NCBI RefSeq assembly: GCF_000172155.1
Contig: NZ_ABIZ01000001.1
Location: 7,721,105 to 7,785,104, forward strand
Source of the DNA: Verrucomicrobium spinosum DSM 4136 = JCM 18804
Lineage (GTDB): Bacteria; Verrucomicrobiota; Verrucomicrobiia; Verrucomicrobiales; Verrucomicrobiaceae
Length of the DNA stretch: 64,000 nucleotides
Reading direction: 5' to 3'
Shown: piece after piece, positions 1-9,500 of the stretch
Layout: the number at the start of each line of letters is the position of its first letter
Position numbering within the stretch: the first letter of the stretch is position 1
Made by a program: the position numbers and the translations under genes
Notes under the pieces: generated by a model
The model's input: only the letters and a program-made list of their open reading frames with translations
Told to the model about the DNA's origin: nothing
Database searches by the model: none

Positions 1-545
1 TCTTCCTGGGCCTGGGGCTGATAGCCGTTCAGGAAAACCTGCCTGAGGAGGCACTGAAGGCTTTTGCACGGTTCGAGAGGGAAACCGCTGGCTCACCGCT
101 TCTGGCGCAACTGGCCTTCACTAAAGGAGGGCTCTACACCGGGCTGCGGCGTTACCCCGAAGCCCAGGGGGAGTTCGAAAGGCTCCTCCAGATGCCCACC
201 GCGCCACGGAAGTTGAAGGCGGAGGCCATTCTCCAGCTGGGTGACCTCCAGGTTTCCCAGAAGCAGGATCTCAAGGCCACCGCCTACTATGAGCGCGTCT
301 ATGTGTCATACGGAAAGTACGTGCCCGTCGTCGCCTCAGCCTACCTCAAGCGGGCGGAGGCACTGGAACGGCTTTCAGAGCCGGCCAAGGCCCTGGAAGT
401 GTATCGGGAGCTCGCCCTGCGGGAGGATCTGAAGGGAACGCCCGAGCAGAGCACAGCCATGAAGCGCCTGGACGCGGGTCACCCCGGATGGCGGAACCCG
501 CCTTCTGAGGCAGCCCCACCCCCCACCACTGCTGCAAGCCCATGA
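1..545 (+). CDS. TPR-repeat protein, 5' end outside window
   Basis: An open frame runs from the first bases of the window to the TGA at 543-545, so the start lies upstream. About 181 residues are visible. They are alpha-helical with the A/L/Y/G spacing of tetratricopeptide repeats, for example LYTGLRRYPEAQGEFERLL and AYLKRAEALERLSEPAKALE. The tail is Pro/Ala/Thr-rich. Its stop overlaps the start of the next gene in an ATGA at 542-545, so the two are translationally coupled. It sits at the head of the visible part of an ExbB/ExbD operon. A periplasmic scaffold role for the energised complex is inferred from context; the exact family is not recognised. Confidence 0.85.
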   Translation, partial: FLGLGLIAVQENLPEEALKAFARFERETAGSPLLAQLAFTKGGLYTGLRRYPEAQGEFERLLQMPTAPRKLKAEAILQLGDLQVSQKQDLKATAYYERVYVSYGKYVPVVASAYLKRAEALERLSEPAKALEVYRELALREDLKGTPEQSTAMKRLDAGHPGWRNPPSEAAPPPTTAASP

Positions 546-1624
546 TCCGCCCTCTTTCCCTCCTTGCGGCCGCCTTCGCGGTATTGACGCCGGTCCTCTA
601 TGCACAACCCGCTGCCGGACCGGAGCGGGCAGATGTGATCACGCTCTTCACAGGTGCCAGCGTCCCCTGCCGCATCCTGGAAACAACACCCACCCGGCTC
701 CGCATCGAGTACGCCCCCCCGGGCGGAGTGGGGGTGATGGTGCGGGAGGTGCCCTGGGCGGATGTGAGGTCGGTTGACTTCGCCATGGATGAGGAATTCC
801 GCAATCTGGTTGAAGGAAAGAACCCTGCCCCCCAGATGACCAGGCTGCAGGCCCGGTGGGTGGAGGTGCAGCCGCTCCTGGATCGTCCCAACCATCCCGC
901 CGGGGCGCTGGGGCTGTCCTTTGCCAGAGCGTGTCTGGCCGGCGGACAGCCGCCGCAGTTGAGCCGGGCTCTGGAAGTCTGCGACGCGGTGGCGACCACT
1001 GACTGGAACGCGGGGCGCCGGGCCTGGGCGCTGGTGGTAAAGGCAGAGGTGCTCCTTGCCCGCAAGGAACCCGCCCAGGCAGTGAATGACCTGGACCGGC
1101 TTCTGAAGGAGAAGAACCTGGAGCCGGCCGTCGCGACGCATGCCTGGCTCTTGCTGGGCCAGACGCATTTCGCGTCTCTCAAAGCCCTCGAGGAGGAGCA
1201 TCCCCGGTGGCAGGATGACGATGCGGTGCTGCCGGATCGCCAGCGGTTGTTTCATGAAGCAGTGGAGAACTTCCTCAGACCCTCTCTTTTTGCGGGCAGT
1301 TTAGAGGGGCCTGCCGCCTCCGGCATCTGGCAGGCCGTCGCCGTTCTGGCCCATGACCGCGATATTCCGGCGGCAGCAGATGCCGTCCGGGACTTGATCC
1401 AGCTCTATCCCACCTCTCCCCAGGCCGCGGAAGGCCAGGCGTGGCTCACGCAGCAAAAGCTGCCACTCAGACCCGCAACAGAGACCGTTGCCCCCGCACC
1501 AGGTCCAGTTCCAGACAAGAAAGCGGCACCCGCTGAGAAAGCCGCTCCGGAGCCGGAGGCCAGCCGGAGAAAGCGCTATGTCAAACCGGGCGGGGACACT
1601 GTGAACCCGCCATCCATCCCCTGA
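542..1624 (+). CDS. Exported TPR-like protein of the ExbB/ExbD operon
   Basis: 360 residues. The N-terminus is a signal peptide (hydrophobic LLAAAFAVLTPVLYA, cleavage likely after YAQ). A small N-terminal beta-rich domain (about residues 30-85, with VITLFTGASVPCRIL) is followed by helical TPR-like repeats to about residue 310. A low-complexity Pro/Ala/Lys/Glu tail ends in basic SRRKRYVKPGG. It starts inside the ATGA overlap with the upstream TPR gene and is followed 28 bp later by exbB. It is probably a periplasmic accessory subunit of the proton-driven machine encoded downstream. No enzyme motif was seen. Confidence 0.85.
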   Translation: MIRPLSLLAAAFAVLTPVLYAQPAAGPERADVITLFTGASVPCRILETTPTRLRIEYAPPGGVGVMVREVPWADVRSVDFAMDEEFRNLVEGKNPAPQMTRLQARWVEVQPLLDRPNHPAGALGLSFARACLAGGQPPQLSRALEVCDAVATTDWNAGRRAWALVVKAEVLLARKEPAQAVNDLDRLLKEKNLEPAVATHAWLLLGQTHFASLKALEEEHPRWQDDDAVLPDRQRLFHEAVENFLRPSLFAGSLEGPAASGIWQAVAVLAHDRDIPAAADAVRDLIQLYPTSPQAAEGQAWLTQQKLPLRPATETVAPAPGPVPDKKAAPAEKAAPEPEASRRKRYVKPGGDTVNPPSIP

Positions 1625-1652
1625 TCGACGACTCACGATTTCAAGCACCACC

Positions 1653-2456
1653 ATGATCCACCTGTTCATCTCCGCCCTTCGCCGCTTCTCTGCACTGGCC
1701 GCCATTGCAGGCACGCTTGCCCTGGCTCAGACGACCTCGGCGCAGACTGCCCCGGGGGTCTCACCTTCGCCGCCCCCCGCCGCCGCCGTTCAGACGGGTC
1801 AGAAAAGCCTCATGGACGTGTACAAGTCTGGCGGGCCCCTTATGCACTTCATCCTGCTCTGTTCCGTCGGCACCATTGCCGCCGTGGTCTATTGCTTCGT
1901 GGCGGTGAATCCAGGCCGCATGATGCCAAAAACCTCCCACCATAGCATGGTGCAATTTGCCCGGCATCGGGATGTGAACGCCGCCTATCAGCTCTCAGAA
2001 CAGAACCCCTCTGCCTACGCCAAGGTGGTGGGGCCTGCACTCCTCAAAGTGAATTTTGAACGCGATCACGCGAACAAGGGCAGCATGGAGCAGGCAGCCG
2101 GTGACGCTCTGGACCGGGAGGAGACCCGCCAGATGGCCTGGGTAAACTACCTGAACGTGTTCGCCACCCTGGCTCCCATGCTTGGCCTTCTCGGCACGGT
2201 CACTGGCATGATCGCCTCCTTCGACCAGCTCGCCGCCGGCCGCAGCGAGCCCGCAGACCTCGCCGGGGGCATCGGTGAGGCCATGATCACCACCGCTGGC
2301 GGGCTCTTCGTAGGCATTCCGGCCATGTTCTTCTACTTCTTCTTCAAGAACCGCCTCACCTCCATCATGTCAGAAGTGCAGAAGAACGCGGCGTTCGTCA
2401 TCGACATTCTCTCCGGCGAGGTCGCCCTTGCCGAGGACGACGCCCGCTCCGTCTGA
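1653..2456 (+). CDS. exbB: MotA/TolQ/ExbB proton channel family protein
   Basis: 267 residues. It has an N-terminal signal-like hydrophobic stretch (residues about 8-28), a Pro-rich linker, a first membrane helix (about 62-85, HFILLCSVGTIAAVVYCFV) and a cytoplasmic loop. Two C-terminal helices carry the family signature: LAPMLGLLGTVTGMIASF and GIGEAMITTAGGLFVGIPA. ExbB-type proteins form the pentameric stator that, with ExbD, turns proton flow into mechanical work on a partner (TonB or related). The extra signal-peptide-like N-terminus is longer than in classical ExbB. It lies in one operon with two exbD genes 38 and 3 bp apart, consistent with a complete stator. Confidence 0.95.
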   Translation: MIHLFISALRRFSALAAIAGTLALAQTTSAQTAPGVSPSPPPAAAVQTGQKSLMDVYKSGGPLMHFILLCSVGTIAAVVYCFVAVNPGRMMPKTSHHSMVQFARHRDVNAAYQLSEQNPSAYAKVVGPALLKVNFERDHANKGSMEQAAGDALDREETRQMAWVNYLNVFATLAPMLGLLGTVTGMIASFDQLAAGRSEPADLAGGIGEAMITTAGGLFVGIPAMFFYFFFKNRLTSIMSEVQKNAAFVIDILSGEVALAEDDARSV

Positions 2457-2494
2457 GCCCCGGTTGTTACCAGGAACCACCAGCCGCCCCTACC

Positions 2495-2908
2495 ATGGCC
2501 ATCCCCAGACGTCGCCGGCATCCGGACGAGCCCAGCTTTCAGATGACGCCGATGATCGACATGACCTTTCTCCTGCTCATCTTCTTCATGGTCACTACGA
2601 AGATGAGCAAGGAGCAGGTCAAACTGGAGGTGGCACTGCCCACCGCATCCGCTGCCATCCAGCCCGAGGACCTGTCCAACCGGGACATCGTCAACATAGA
2701 CCACCAGGGCACCTTCTACGTGGCCAACAACCCGGTATCGTCCGGGGAGCTCAAGGCCCACCTGAAAGAACGGTTCAAGAACGCCCCTCCGTTGAAAATC
2801 TACCTGCGGGCCGACAAAGACACCCCCACACGAAAGATCCGTGAGGTGATGAAGATGGCCACAGAGGCCGGGGCCGCCGACGTCATATTTGGAAGCTACA
2901 CCCGCTGA
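2495..2908 (+). CDS. exbD: ExbD/TolR biopolymer transport protein (first copy)
   Basis: 137 residues. It has a basic cytoplasmic N-terminus (MAIPRRRRHPDE) and one membrane helix carrying the conserved proton-carrying aspartate (Asp22 in PMIDMTFLLLIFFMV). A periplasmic domain follows, with the usual alternation of strand and helix ending in ADVIFGSYTR. Length is typical for ExbD. It is encoded between exbB and a second exbD gene and probably forms a mixed dimer with it inside the ExbB ring. Confidence 0.95.
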   Translation: MAIPRRRRHPDEPSFQMTPMIDMTFLLLIFFMVTTKMSKEQVKLEVALPTASAAIQPEDLSNRDIVNIDHQGTFYVANNPVSSGELKAHLKERFKNAPPLKIYLRADKDTPTRKIREVMKMATEAGAADVIFGSYTR

Positions 2909-2911
2909 ACC

Positions 2912-3373
2912 ATGGCCATCCGTCGTCGCAAACGTCATGATCCGCCGGTTGAGGTGCCCATGGGCCCCATGATCGACATGGTCTTCCTCCTCCTGGTGTT
3001 CTTCATGGTCACCTCCAAGCCCATCAAGCAGGAGTCAGACATCAGCCTTGCCCTGCCTGGAACGGTGGCTCAGGACGAGTCCGTCGAAATTCCGGATGAA
3101 CAGCGCATTCAAATCAACCAGACCGGCTCCGTGGTGCTGAATGAACTTGAGATGGGGGATCCTGGAGATACGACGCTGACGCGGCTTTCCGCAAGTTTGA
3201 AACGGTTCAAGGAGTCAGCGGATGCCGCGCGCACCAAGGCCATGGTCACCCTCGATCCACACGACCTGGTGCCGCACCAGCGGGTCGTGGATGTACTCAA
3301 CGCCTGCGCTCAGGCTGGCATTCGCGGGGTCACTTTTGCCGACAGCACCATGGATGGACAAGGGGCACAGTGA
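2912..3373 (+). CDS. exbD: ExbD/TolR biopolymer transport protein (second copy)
   Basis: 153 residues. It has the same plan as the preceding gene: basic start (MAIRRRKRHD), Asp22 in the membrane helix (GPMIDMVFLLLVFFMV), and a periplasmic domain ending RGVTFADSTMDGQGAQ. It starts 3 bp after the stop of the first exbD, so co-translation is likely. The periplasmic parts of the two copies are only weakly similar, so this is an old pair with probable separate partners, not a recent duplication. Tandem exbD genes are common in Verrucomicrobiota and Planctomycetota. Confidence 0.95.
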   Translation: MAIRRRKRHDPPVEVPMGPMIDMVFLLLVFFMVTSKPIKQESDISLALPGTVAQDESVEIPDEQRIQINQTGSVVLNELEMGDPGDTTLTRLSASLKRFKESADAARTKAMVTLDPHDLVPHQRVVDVLNACAQAGIRGVTFADSTMDGQGAQ

Positions 3374-3410
3374 TCCCTCATTCCGAGCATTCCCCTTACT
3401 ACCGCCTGCC

Positions 3411-4472
3411 ATGTCACGCCCTCTTTTTGTCAGTCAGCCGTTGGATGAATCCGTGCGCGACAGGAGGCGGCGGCGGGGTCTCATTTCTGCGGTCATCACC
3501 GGCGCGGTGCTCGTGCATCTGGCTGGCCTGGTGGTGGCCACTGCCGTGGTCGTGGCCCGGTTCTATTCACAACCCAAGGCCACATTCGAGATCCCGCGGG
3601 AGATCCGCATCCCCGTGCTGGATCGGGAGCACAAGATGACCCTGGCCCGTCATGAGGCAGTCGCTCCCAAGCCCACGTTCAACGACCGGCTCGTAAGCAC
3701 GCGTCCCACCGCATTCTCCCTGCCGGAGATGCCCAAGCTGGATATGGATCAACTGCTGCCCCTGGACCCGAGCCAGATCATCTCCGACCAGGTCTCCAGC
3801 CTGGTGGGCAGCAGCGGTCTTGGCTCCGGCATGGGAAATGGAGGCGCTGGCAGTGGTGGCATGGGGGGTGCCTCACTCAGCTTCTTCGGCATCAAGACAG
3901 AGGCCCGGCGCATTCTCCTGTTGTTTGACGTCTCCGGCTCCGTCGTGAACAAGGCCAAGGCCTCCGGCGTACCGCTCTCGCGGATCAAGGAGGAAACGTC
4001 TGAACTCATCAGCAAGCTTCCCATTAACTGCCGCTATTCGATCATCCAGTTCGTGCGCAACTTCAAGCCGTTCAGCGAGGAGCTGGTGGCTGCCAGCCCC
4101 ACCAACAAGGATCTGGCACACCAGTGGATCGAAACCCAGTGGGACGAGAGCGGGATGATGCCCGCCGGCGGCCAGGGGGTGAAGTCCACCATCCCCAACG
4201 GGCTTCCCTTTGTGCTGGACTACGCCTTCAGCCTGAAGCCCGACACCATCTTCTTGATCTCCGACGGGAGCTTTGAGCAGACGACCCCCACCGATGGCAA
4301 CCGCAAGGTGCCGGGCGATGAGTTCGAGGCACAACTTAAGCGTCTCCAGTCCGCCGCCGGCAAGGAGGTGCCCATCCACTTCATCGGCTTCCAGATGCGG
4401 CCGGAAGACAACACCACCTGGCGCCGCCTCGCCCAGCGCAGCGGGGGCAAGTTCCGGGAAATGGGGCGGTGA
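3411..4472 (+). CDS. Membrane-anchored VWA-domain protein of the ExbB/ExbD operon
   Basis: 353 residues from the ATG at 3411. The frame is open further upstream to 3222, but that part lies inside exbD, so 3411 is preferred. A basic N-terminus (RDRRRRRG) precedes one membrane helix (about 24-50), as in TonB-like proteins. A linker with a Gly-rich stretch (about 132-153) follows, then a von Willebrand factor A domain. The MIDAS motif is D173-V-S175-G-S177, and the second acidic loop is TIFLISDGSF. It is the last gene of the operon, 37 bp after exbD. The topology fits a TonB-like transducer whose C-terminal TonB domain is replaced by a metal-binding VWA adhesion module. The ligand is unknown. 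Confidence 0.88.
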   Translation: MSRPLFVSQPLDESVRDRRRRRGLISAVITGAVLVHLAGLVVATAVVVARFYSQPKATFEIPREIRIPVLDREHKMTLARHEAVAPKPTFNDRLVSTRPTAFSLPEMPKLDMDQLLPLDPSQIISDQVSSLVGSSGLGSGMGNGGAGSGGMGGASLSFFGIKTEARRILLLFDVSGSVVNKAKASGVPLSRIKEETSELISKLPINCRYSIIQFVRNFKPFSEELVAASPTNKDLAHQWIETQWDESGMMPAGGQGVKSTIPNGLPFVLDYAFSLKPDTIFLISDGSFEQTTPTDGNRKVPGDEFEAQLKRLQSAAGKEVPIHFIGFQMRPEDNTTWRRLAQRSGGKFREMGR

Positions 4473-4637
4473 AGTGACGGTCTCAGCCTGTTCCGCAGGC
4501 CAGGATTGCCCGCGGGCGGGCAGAGCACTGACCAGCTTCACTCTTACAGCCACGTCTGACACGGCGGTTGAACGCTTTTGAGCCTTTCAGGCGTCTTGCA
4601 GGGAGCACGAAGAGACAGGCCATATCATGCGACAACC

Positions 4638-5762
4638 TCAGATCACACCGACCCTCGGCGCTCGAAAGGCAAACATTCCGGCAAAACTCCCGCCCTTCAT
4701 GGGGCGGGAACCTCGTTGGCGGCGGACATCAAATTGTTCCCGTCGCGCCTCGAAGAACTCATCCACAAACCCCCGGCTTCCCAAGGCCACACCTAGCGTG
4801 AAGTACGTCACCCGGTGACGCAGCGTCTCCGCGAGCGTCATCTTGCCGTCTTCCGTGCGTACCTGCTCCACCACCTCGCGCTTGATCCCCTTGCGCAGCA
4901 CCTGGCTGTCCGAACCGTGACCGTCTCGAACCTCCTCCCCCTGGCCAAAGAGCCACACCCGGTAGCCGGAAAGGACCTTGCCCGCACCGGGAATCCGATG
5001 CGAGCCCCCTGGCTGGTTCCGCTCGTGCAGACGATGCTCGTTTGTGATCGTGTGCAATGCTGACAACGCCTTGCGGCCACCCGCTACCGCCTCCGCATAG
5101 CTGCACCACCGGTAGTCCTTGGGATCCTCCACCAGTCCCGCCCGCACCGGATTGAGATCAATGTAGGCACTCATCACCGAGAGCGTAGCGAGCTCACCTT
5201 CCAGCAGCACACTGGTGAAGCGCTCCTCCCAGAGTGTGCCCTTGCGATTCTCCCTCTTGTTGAACCACAGGCACTGCCATGCCGCGAAGCGGCAACATTA
5301 GAGCGGAGTCAAATTGCAGGTCGCGAGCGAACGCGAGAGACAAAAGCGCTGTTTGAGCTCCTTCATGAACTGGCTCACATCCCACATCCGGCCCAGGTAT
5401 CTCTCCTTGAGTTCCTCGGCCGCCGCGTCATGCCCCTGGCTGCGAAAGGTTTCCAGAGTCTCCTTGAGCATCCGCACCGCCGGTTGGGAATAGATCAACG
5501 CCGCCTGCTTCAGCAGCCAAACATCCGAATACACCTCCCCTTCAGGCCGCTTCCTGACTTCAACCATGATGTGGAAGTGGTTGGACATCACACAATAAGA
5601 CAACACCCGCACCTGGCAGAACCCCTCATAGGCCCGCATCAAGCGCACAAACTGCTCCTTCTCCTGCGGCCCAAACGCCAACCGCCTCTCGACCACCCGA
5701 GAAATGCAGTGGTAGTACGCAACCGGAACCAGCGGATCGGCAAAGAAGCGGGGAGACGCCAT
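4638..5762 (-). pseudogene. RAYT / TnpA-REP Y1 transposase, broken by a small insertion
   Basis: The N-terminal part (start at 5762, MASPRFFADPL) carries the HUH metal-binding motif of Y1 transposases (SNHFHIMVEVR). The C-terminal part resumes at about 5270 with LLEGELATLSVMSAYIDLNPVRAG, the signature of REP-associated transposases. Between them, at 5271-5345, 75 bp replace the 6 bp found in the copy at 31.9 kb. The net gain of 69 bp keeps the frame but brings an in-frame stop (after RFCLSRSLATCNLTPL). Where many Y1 family members have a tyrosine before the FN motif, this copy reads KQRFC, with Phe. The gene is not expected to make an active enzyme. Confidence 0.85.
5271..5345. repeat. Small hairpin-containing insertion in RAYT copy 1
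   Basis: Absent from the second RAYT copy, which has only GCTGAA here. It contains a perfect 6-bp stem with a GAA triloop (TGCCGCGAAGCGGCA, 5280-5294) and a second imperfect stem around TCGCGAGCGAACGCGA. It has the look of a REP-like palindromic unit inserted into the transposase gene. Confidence 0.5.
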
Positions 5763-5882
5763 GCCACGATGTCGCCCACTCGTGAAAATTGTCAATTTCT
5801 TCTTTCACAAATAGCCTGTCTATTTGTGTCCTCCTTCGCCCAAGAAGCGGCCGAAGCAGCCGCCGACTCCTGACCAACCACC

Positions 5883-5904
5883 GGTTGCTTCCTCAGAAGC
5901 AACC
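5883..5904. terminator. Hairpin in the spacer downstream of the RHS immunity gene
   Basis: Perfect 9-bp stem GGTTGCTTC / GAAGCAACC with loop CTCA. It lies in the 213-bp gene-free spacer 5822-6034, downstream of the minus-strand immunity gene. No T-run follows on either strand, so it may be a non-canonical terminator or another palindromic repeat. Confidence 0.35.
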
Positions 5905-6000
5905 CTGGCTCCCCGCAGGGGGGAGGGCTTGAAAGACCCACTATCCCCAGATCCCCTCGATGTTGTTTGCTCACCTGCTGCCTCGTAGTCTTCCTTCTCA

Positions 6001-6020
6001 ATAGCCTGTCTTCTCGCACT
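6001..6020 (+). repeat. Solitary copy of the 20-bp RAYT-end motif
   Basis: ATAGCCTGTCTTCTCGCACT. It matches the right-end motif of the two RAYT elements and the solitary copies at 16331 and 16920. It lies 15 bp past the immunity gene stop (6035). Confidence 0.6.
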
Positions 6021-6034
6021 TCTGCTATGGGTTG

Positions 6035-6508
6035 TCACGTTTTCTCAGGCCACTCCAGTGGTTTCCCTTCCGCGATGAATTGTTCAATGTCTTGGGCCAG
6101 CCACAACACTTTATGAACAAATCCTTTTGCCAACATTTCATTTCGATCAACAGGCTGCCCCGAAGAAAATTTAGTCTTGCCATCAGGGTACTGCACCGTC
6201 CAACCGCTCATTTGCGTACCATAAAAAAAAATCGGTATCTTCAATACGTCTGGCCGAAGCGGAAGTGCCCCACTATGATGCCAGCGCTTTCGGGCAGATG
6301 CAGTATTTACAAATGCCTTGGCCAATATTTTTGGCGCTCGCATAGCCAAAACATCAGTTGAAATTTGTTGTGTGGCGATTAGATCAAAGACAGCAACCAA
6401 TGCCCCAAACTCCTCACGATGGATGACCTGGGCGCAACCGAAGCCTGCCGTACCCAAAGGTATATTTAGCAATTCCCCTGTAGTTAGTTTTGGTCTTTGA
6501 TGGTTCAT
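6035..6508 (-). CDS. Candidate immunity protein for the RCC1-RHS toxin
   Basis: 157 residues from the ATG at 6508. This overlaps the toxin stop codon as TGATG, a typical coupled stop-start. A GTG two codons earlier (6514) is also possible. No signal peptide or membrane helix is visible, so the product should be cytoplasmic, which fits a nuclease tip acting on nucleic acid. Visible features are a moderately hydrophobic core (EFGALVAVFDLIATQQIS), an aromatic middle (LKIPIFFYGTQMSGWTVQY) and an acidic C-terminus. I do not recognise a named immunity family. The assignment rests on position directly after a polymorphic toxin tip and on size. Confidence 0.7.
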   Translation of the reverse strand: MNHQRPKLTTGELLNIPLGTAGFGCAQVIHREEFGALVAVFDLIATQQISTDVLAMRAPKILAKAFVNTASARKRWHHSGALPLRPDVLKIPIFFYGTQMSGWTVQYPDGKTKFSSGQPVDRNEMLAKGFVHKVLWLAQDIEQFIAEGKPLEWPEKT

Positions 6509-9500
6509 CAACACGATTTCTCTCTAAGGTATTCTGCCCCCTTCTCTCGCATTCGCACAGCCTTCGCGTCCGTTCTCTTTTGATCAATTGAATTGTTTTG
6601 ACGAGGCCCAATACCACCTTTTCGATTATTTTCAATCTCCACTTGCTCAACTCCACGAGCTGTTTCGTTGTCTTTGATGCCCTCATGCATCGGCTGGATT
6701 TTAAATCCATCACGAGCCCATTCTGCTTGCCTCCTGCTGAAGTCGTTGGTCTTACCTACATAACCATCGTTACGCCGGTACACTTTGAAGTCACCTACTG
6801 GTTCGCCATTGTGAACCAGAAATCCTTGAGCCCCCACGAAGTAGTTATGGAGGTCTGCAACTTCAAAATTGTGCGTCGCCTCAGGCTCATCTAGTTTTCT
6901 TAGTTTTGCGAGGGTGACAACCGTCAATGCACCGCTCTCAAGACGAAGCACCATTCCAGGTTGTAAATCGACTGCAGGAACCCATGCCCCAAGGTTTTCG
7001 ACCCAAAACAGATGAAATCGAGTGGCGGAAATCTTTGAATCACCTGCAACGATGTCGATCCAGAAGTAGGTAAAATGCTGGTGCGTCTTGAGGACCGGTT
7101 TCTCTACGATACATTCACTTAAGAAATCATAGGCCAGCACAACGTCACCCTCCTTGAGTGTTTCAATTGCAACCTTGCCTCGAGCCGTTTGAACCATTGT
7201 GCCGGAAGGAAAACAGTTTTTGCCACTAGGCAGTTCAACGACTTGCATCGCAGATGCTCCCAGCGTAAACCCAATCAACGCCCCCTCTTCCATTACGTCC
7301 TTTGCGTCAGACCACTTCTCTGGAATCGTGCGTGAAGCATGCTGAATGAACACTGAGAATCCATTCGTGTTGGCGACAAACTTGCCATCTTTGTTCTTCA
7401 GAAAGAAGTCGTGAGTCTCCGTTTCCGTTGCATCACGCCATTCGGTACGAACAAATTTGGGCTCCCCAGCCAGCGGAAAATACCATGGAGCTTCAAATAC
7501 GTTTTCCCGCATCTGCGGCACTCCGCTTGGGCTGACACGGGTGTAGTCGATACTACGTTTGTCCCTCCCATCGTACTCCCTATGTTCCCACAACCCCTCT
7601 GGATCAAAGCTCGTCCACGGATTCTGCCGCACATACGCATACAAGTTGGGGCCATCCACGAACCCCGCCGGGTCGCGGCTCAGCCAGACACCGGTCTCGA
7701 TGTCACGGTAGCGAAACCCTTCGTTGAGCAGCCCGGTCGGATCTTCCTCTTTGGTGTTGGCCCGCTGACGGTCCAGGTTGGTCCCGGTTTCCACTGGACG
7801 TTTGCCGTAGGCTTCGTAGCTGGCTGTCCAGGTCAGGGCTCCGGCATCGTTGCTCTGGGCCACGACGTCTCCTCGGCCGTTGCTCATCGCATACTTCGCC
7901 TCGGTCCCGCCGTTGCGCAGGCTGTACATCATCCCACCCACGCCTCCACCCATGTCCGGGCCACGCAGGTATTCCACCGTGGGCGTGATGCCCTGGGACT
8001 CGTACTCGGCCACGCTCAGGCCGCCGCTGAACACGATGGCCGTACCGATGCCGTTTTCCACCCGGCTGATGCGCCGGGTCCGGTAGTCATAGCCATACTC
8101 GTGCTCCTCAGCATTCGGCAGGGTCACGCCTTCCAGCCGGTTCTCTGCATCCCAGTGGTAGGTGGTGGTCTGCACGGACTGCTCGGCGGTGGTGAGCGTC
8201 TGGGTGGCCCGGTTGCCGGCCAGGTCATAGGTCAAGGCGGCGGTGCGTGTCACCGCCCCCAGCCCATCCTCCTCCGACCAGTCCGTGAGCTGGTTGAAGT
8301 GGTTGTAGGTGTAGAGTGTCTGGGTGGTGAGGCTGCCGTCCGTGCTCACCAGCTTGACGCTGCGGTTGCTGCTGGTGTCATAGGCATAACCGGTGGTGAT
8401 CACCGGGGAGCCGGGCTGGGCCATGGCCTCACCCGTGAGCCGGTTGGTGGCGTCATACACCATGACCGTGCTGCGCCAGCCTGCCCCACGTGCGCCTTCT
8501 CCGGGCCAGCGCTCGGACTGCACCGTGACATTGCCCACCGCATCATAGGTCCACAGGAACTGGGCCTGCAGGGCATCGGCGCTGGTGTAAGTCTGGCGCG
8601 ATTCCAGACGGCCCAGGTCGTCATAGGCGTTGTACTGCCACAACCCGTTGGGCTGGGTCTGGGCCACCGCCCGGCTGGCCAGGTCATAATGATAGACCGT
8701 GGTACGCCCGCCCTCGGTCACCGTGAGCGGTTTGCCCTGGCTGTCGTAGGTGGTGGCAATGGTCTTGCCCGTGCCCAATGCACTCCCGGTCCGGCGGCCG
8801 CCCAGGTCATAGGTGTAGGTGTGCGTGAGGCCCTGAGAGGTTTCCGTGGCCACCCGGTCAAGAGCGTCATAGGTGTAACCCACCGTGGCCTCGGGACGCC
8901 CCGTCTCGGTCACATCGGTGAGACGGCCCGCAGTATCATAGACCCGGGTGCGCACCACCGGGCTGCCGCCCACCGTCCAGGTCGTGGTGGTGAGACGGTC
9001 GCGCAGGTCATACCCAAAGGTGAACTCACGGCCCGCGCTGTCCTCCCGGGAGGTTTCACGAAGGGCATCGTAATGACGCTCGGTCCACACGCCCTCCTGG
9101 AACGTTTCTTTGAGGAGCCGGTTGAGGTCGTCATAGGTGAACGTGGTCACCTTGCCCCGCGGATCGGTCACCGAGGTCCGGTTGCCGTTCTTGTCATAAC
9201 CAAAGGTGGTGATCTGCTCCTCCGCATCTTCCGTCTCGATGAGACGGTTGTGGATGTCATAGGTGTTGGTCACCACCCGGTTGAGCGCATCGGTCACCGT
9301 CTTGACGTTGCCGTTGCGGTCATAGGTGGAACTGGTCACCTGCCCCAGGGCATTGGTCACAGTGAGCCCCCAGCCGGCGTTGTTATAAGTCTTGGTGGTG
9401 ACCTTGCCCAGAGGGTCGGTGACCGTGAGCACATTGCCCCCGGCGTCATAGGTGGTGTTCACCTCCGGCCGGGACCACTGGCCCTCCAGGGCATCCCAGA

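Larger units (their letters stand above)
4613..5821 (-). mobile_element. RAYT (REP-associated transposase) element, copy 1, inactive
   Basis: A 1.2-kb unit encoding one broken Y1-type transposase on the minus strand. It is bounded by inverted copies of an 11-bp sequence: AGACAGGCCAT at 4613-4623 on the left and ATAGCCTGTCT at 5811-5821 on the right. Homology to the second copy (31002-32354) covers the gene and its upstream leader and stops at the right-hand motif. It lies between the ExbB operon and the immunity gene of the RCC1-RHS locus. The boundaries are inferred from comparison of the two copies. Confidence 0.7.

Noticed and set aside
4508-4524. GC-rich palindrome after the VWA gene as a terminator
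   Set aside because: The stem TGCCCGC/GCGGGCA is short and has no T-run. It is too weak to call in GC-rich DNA.
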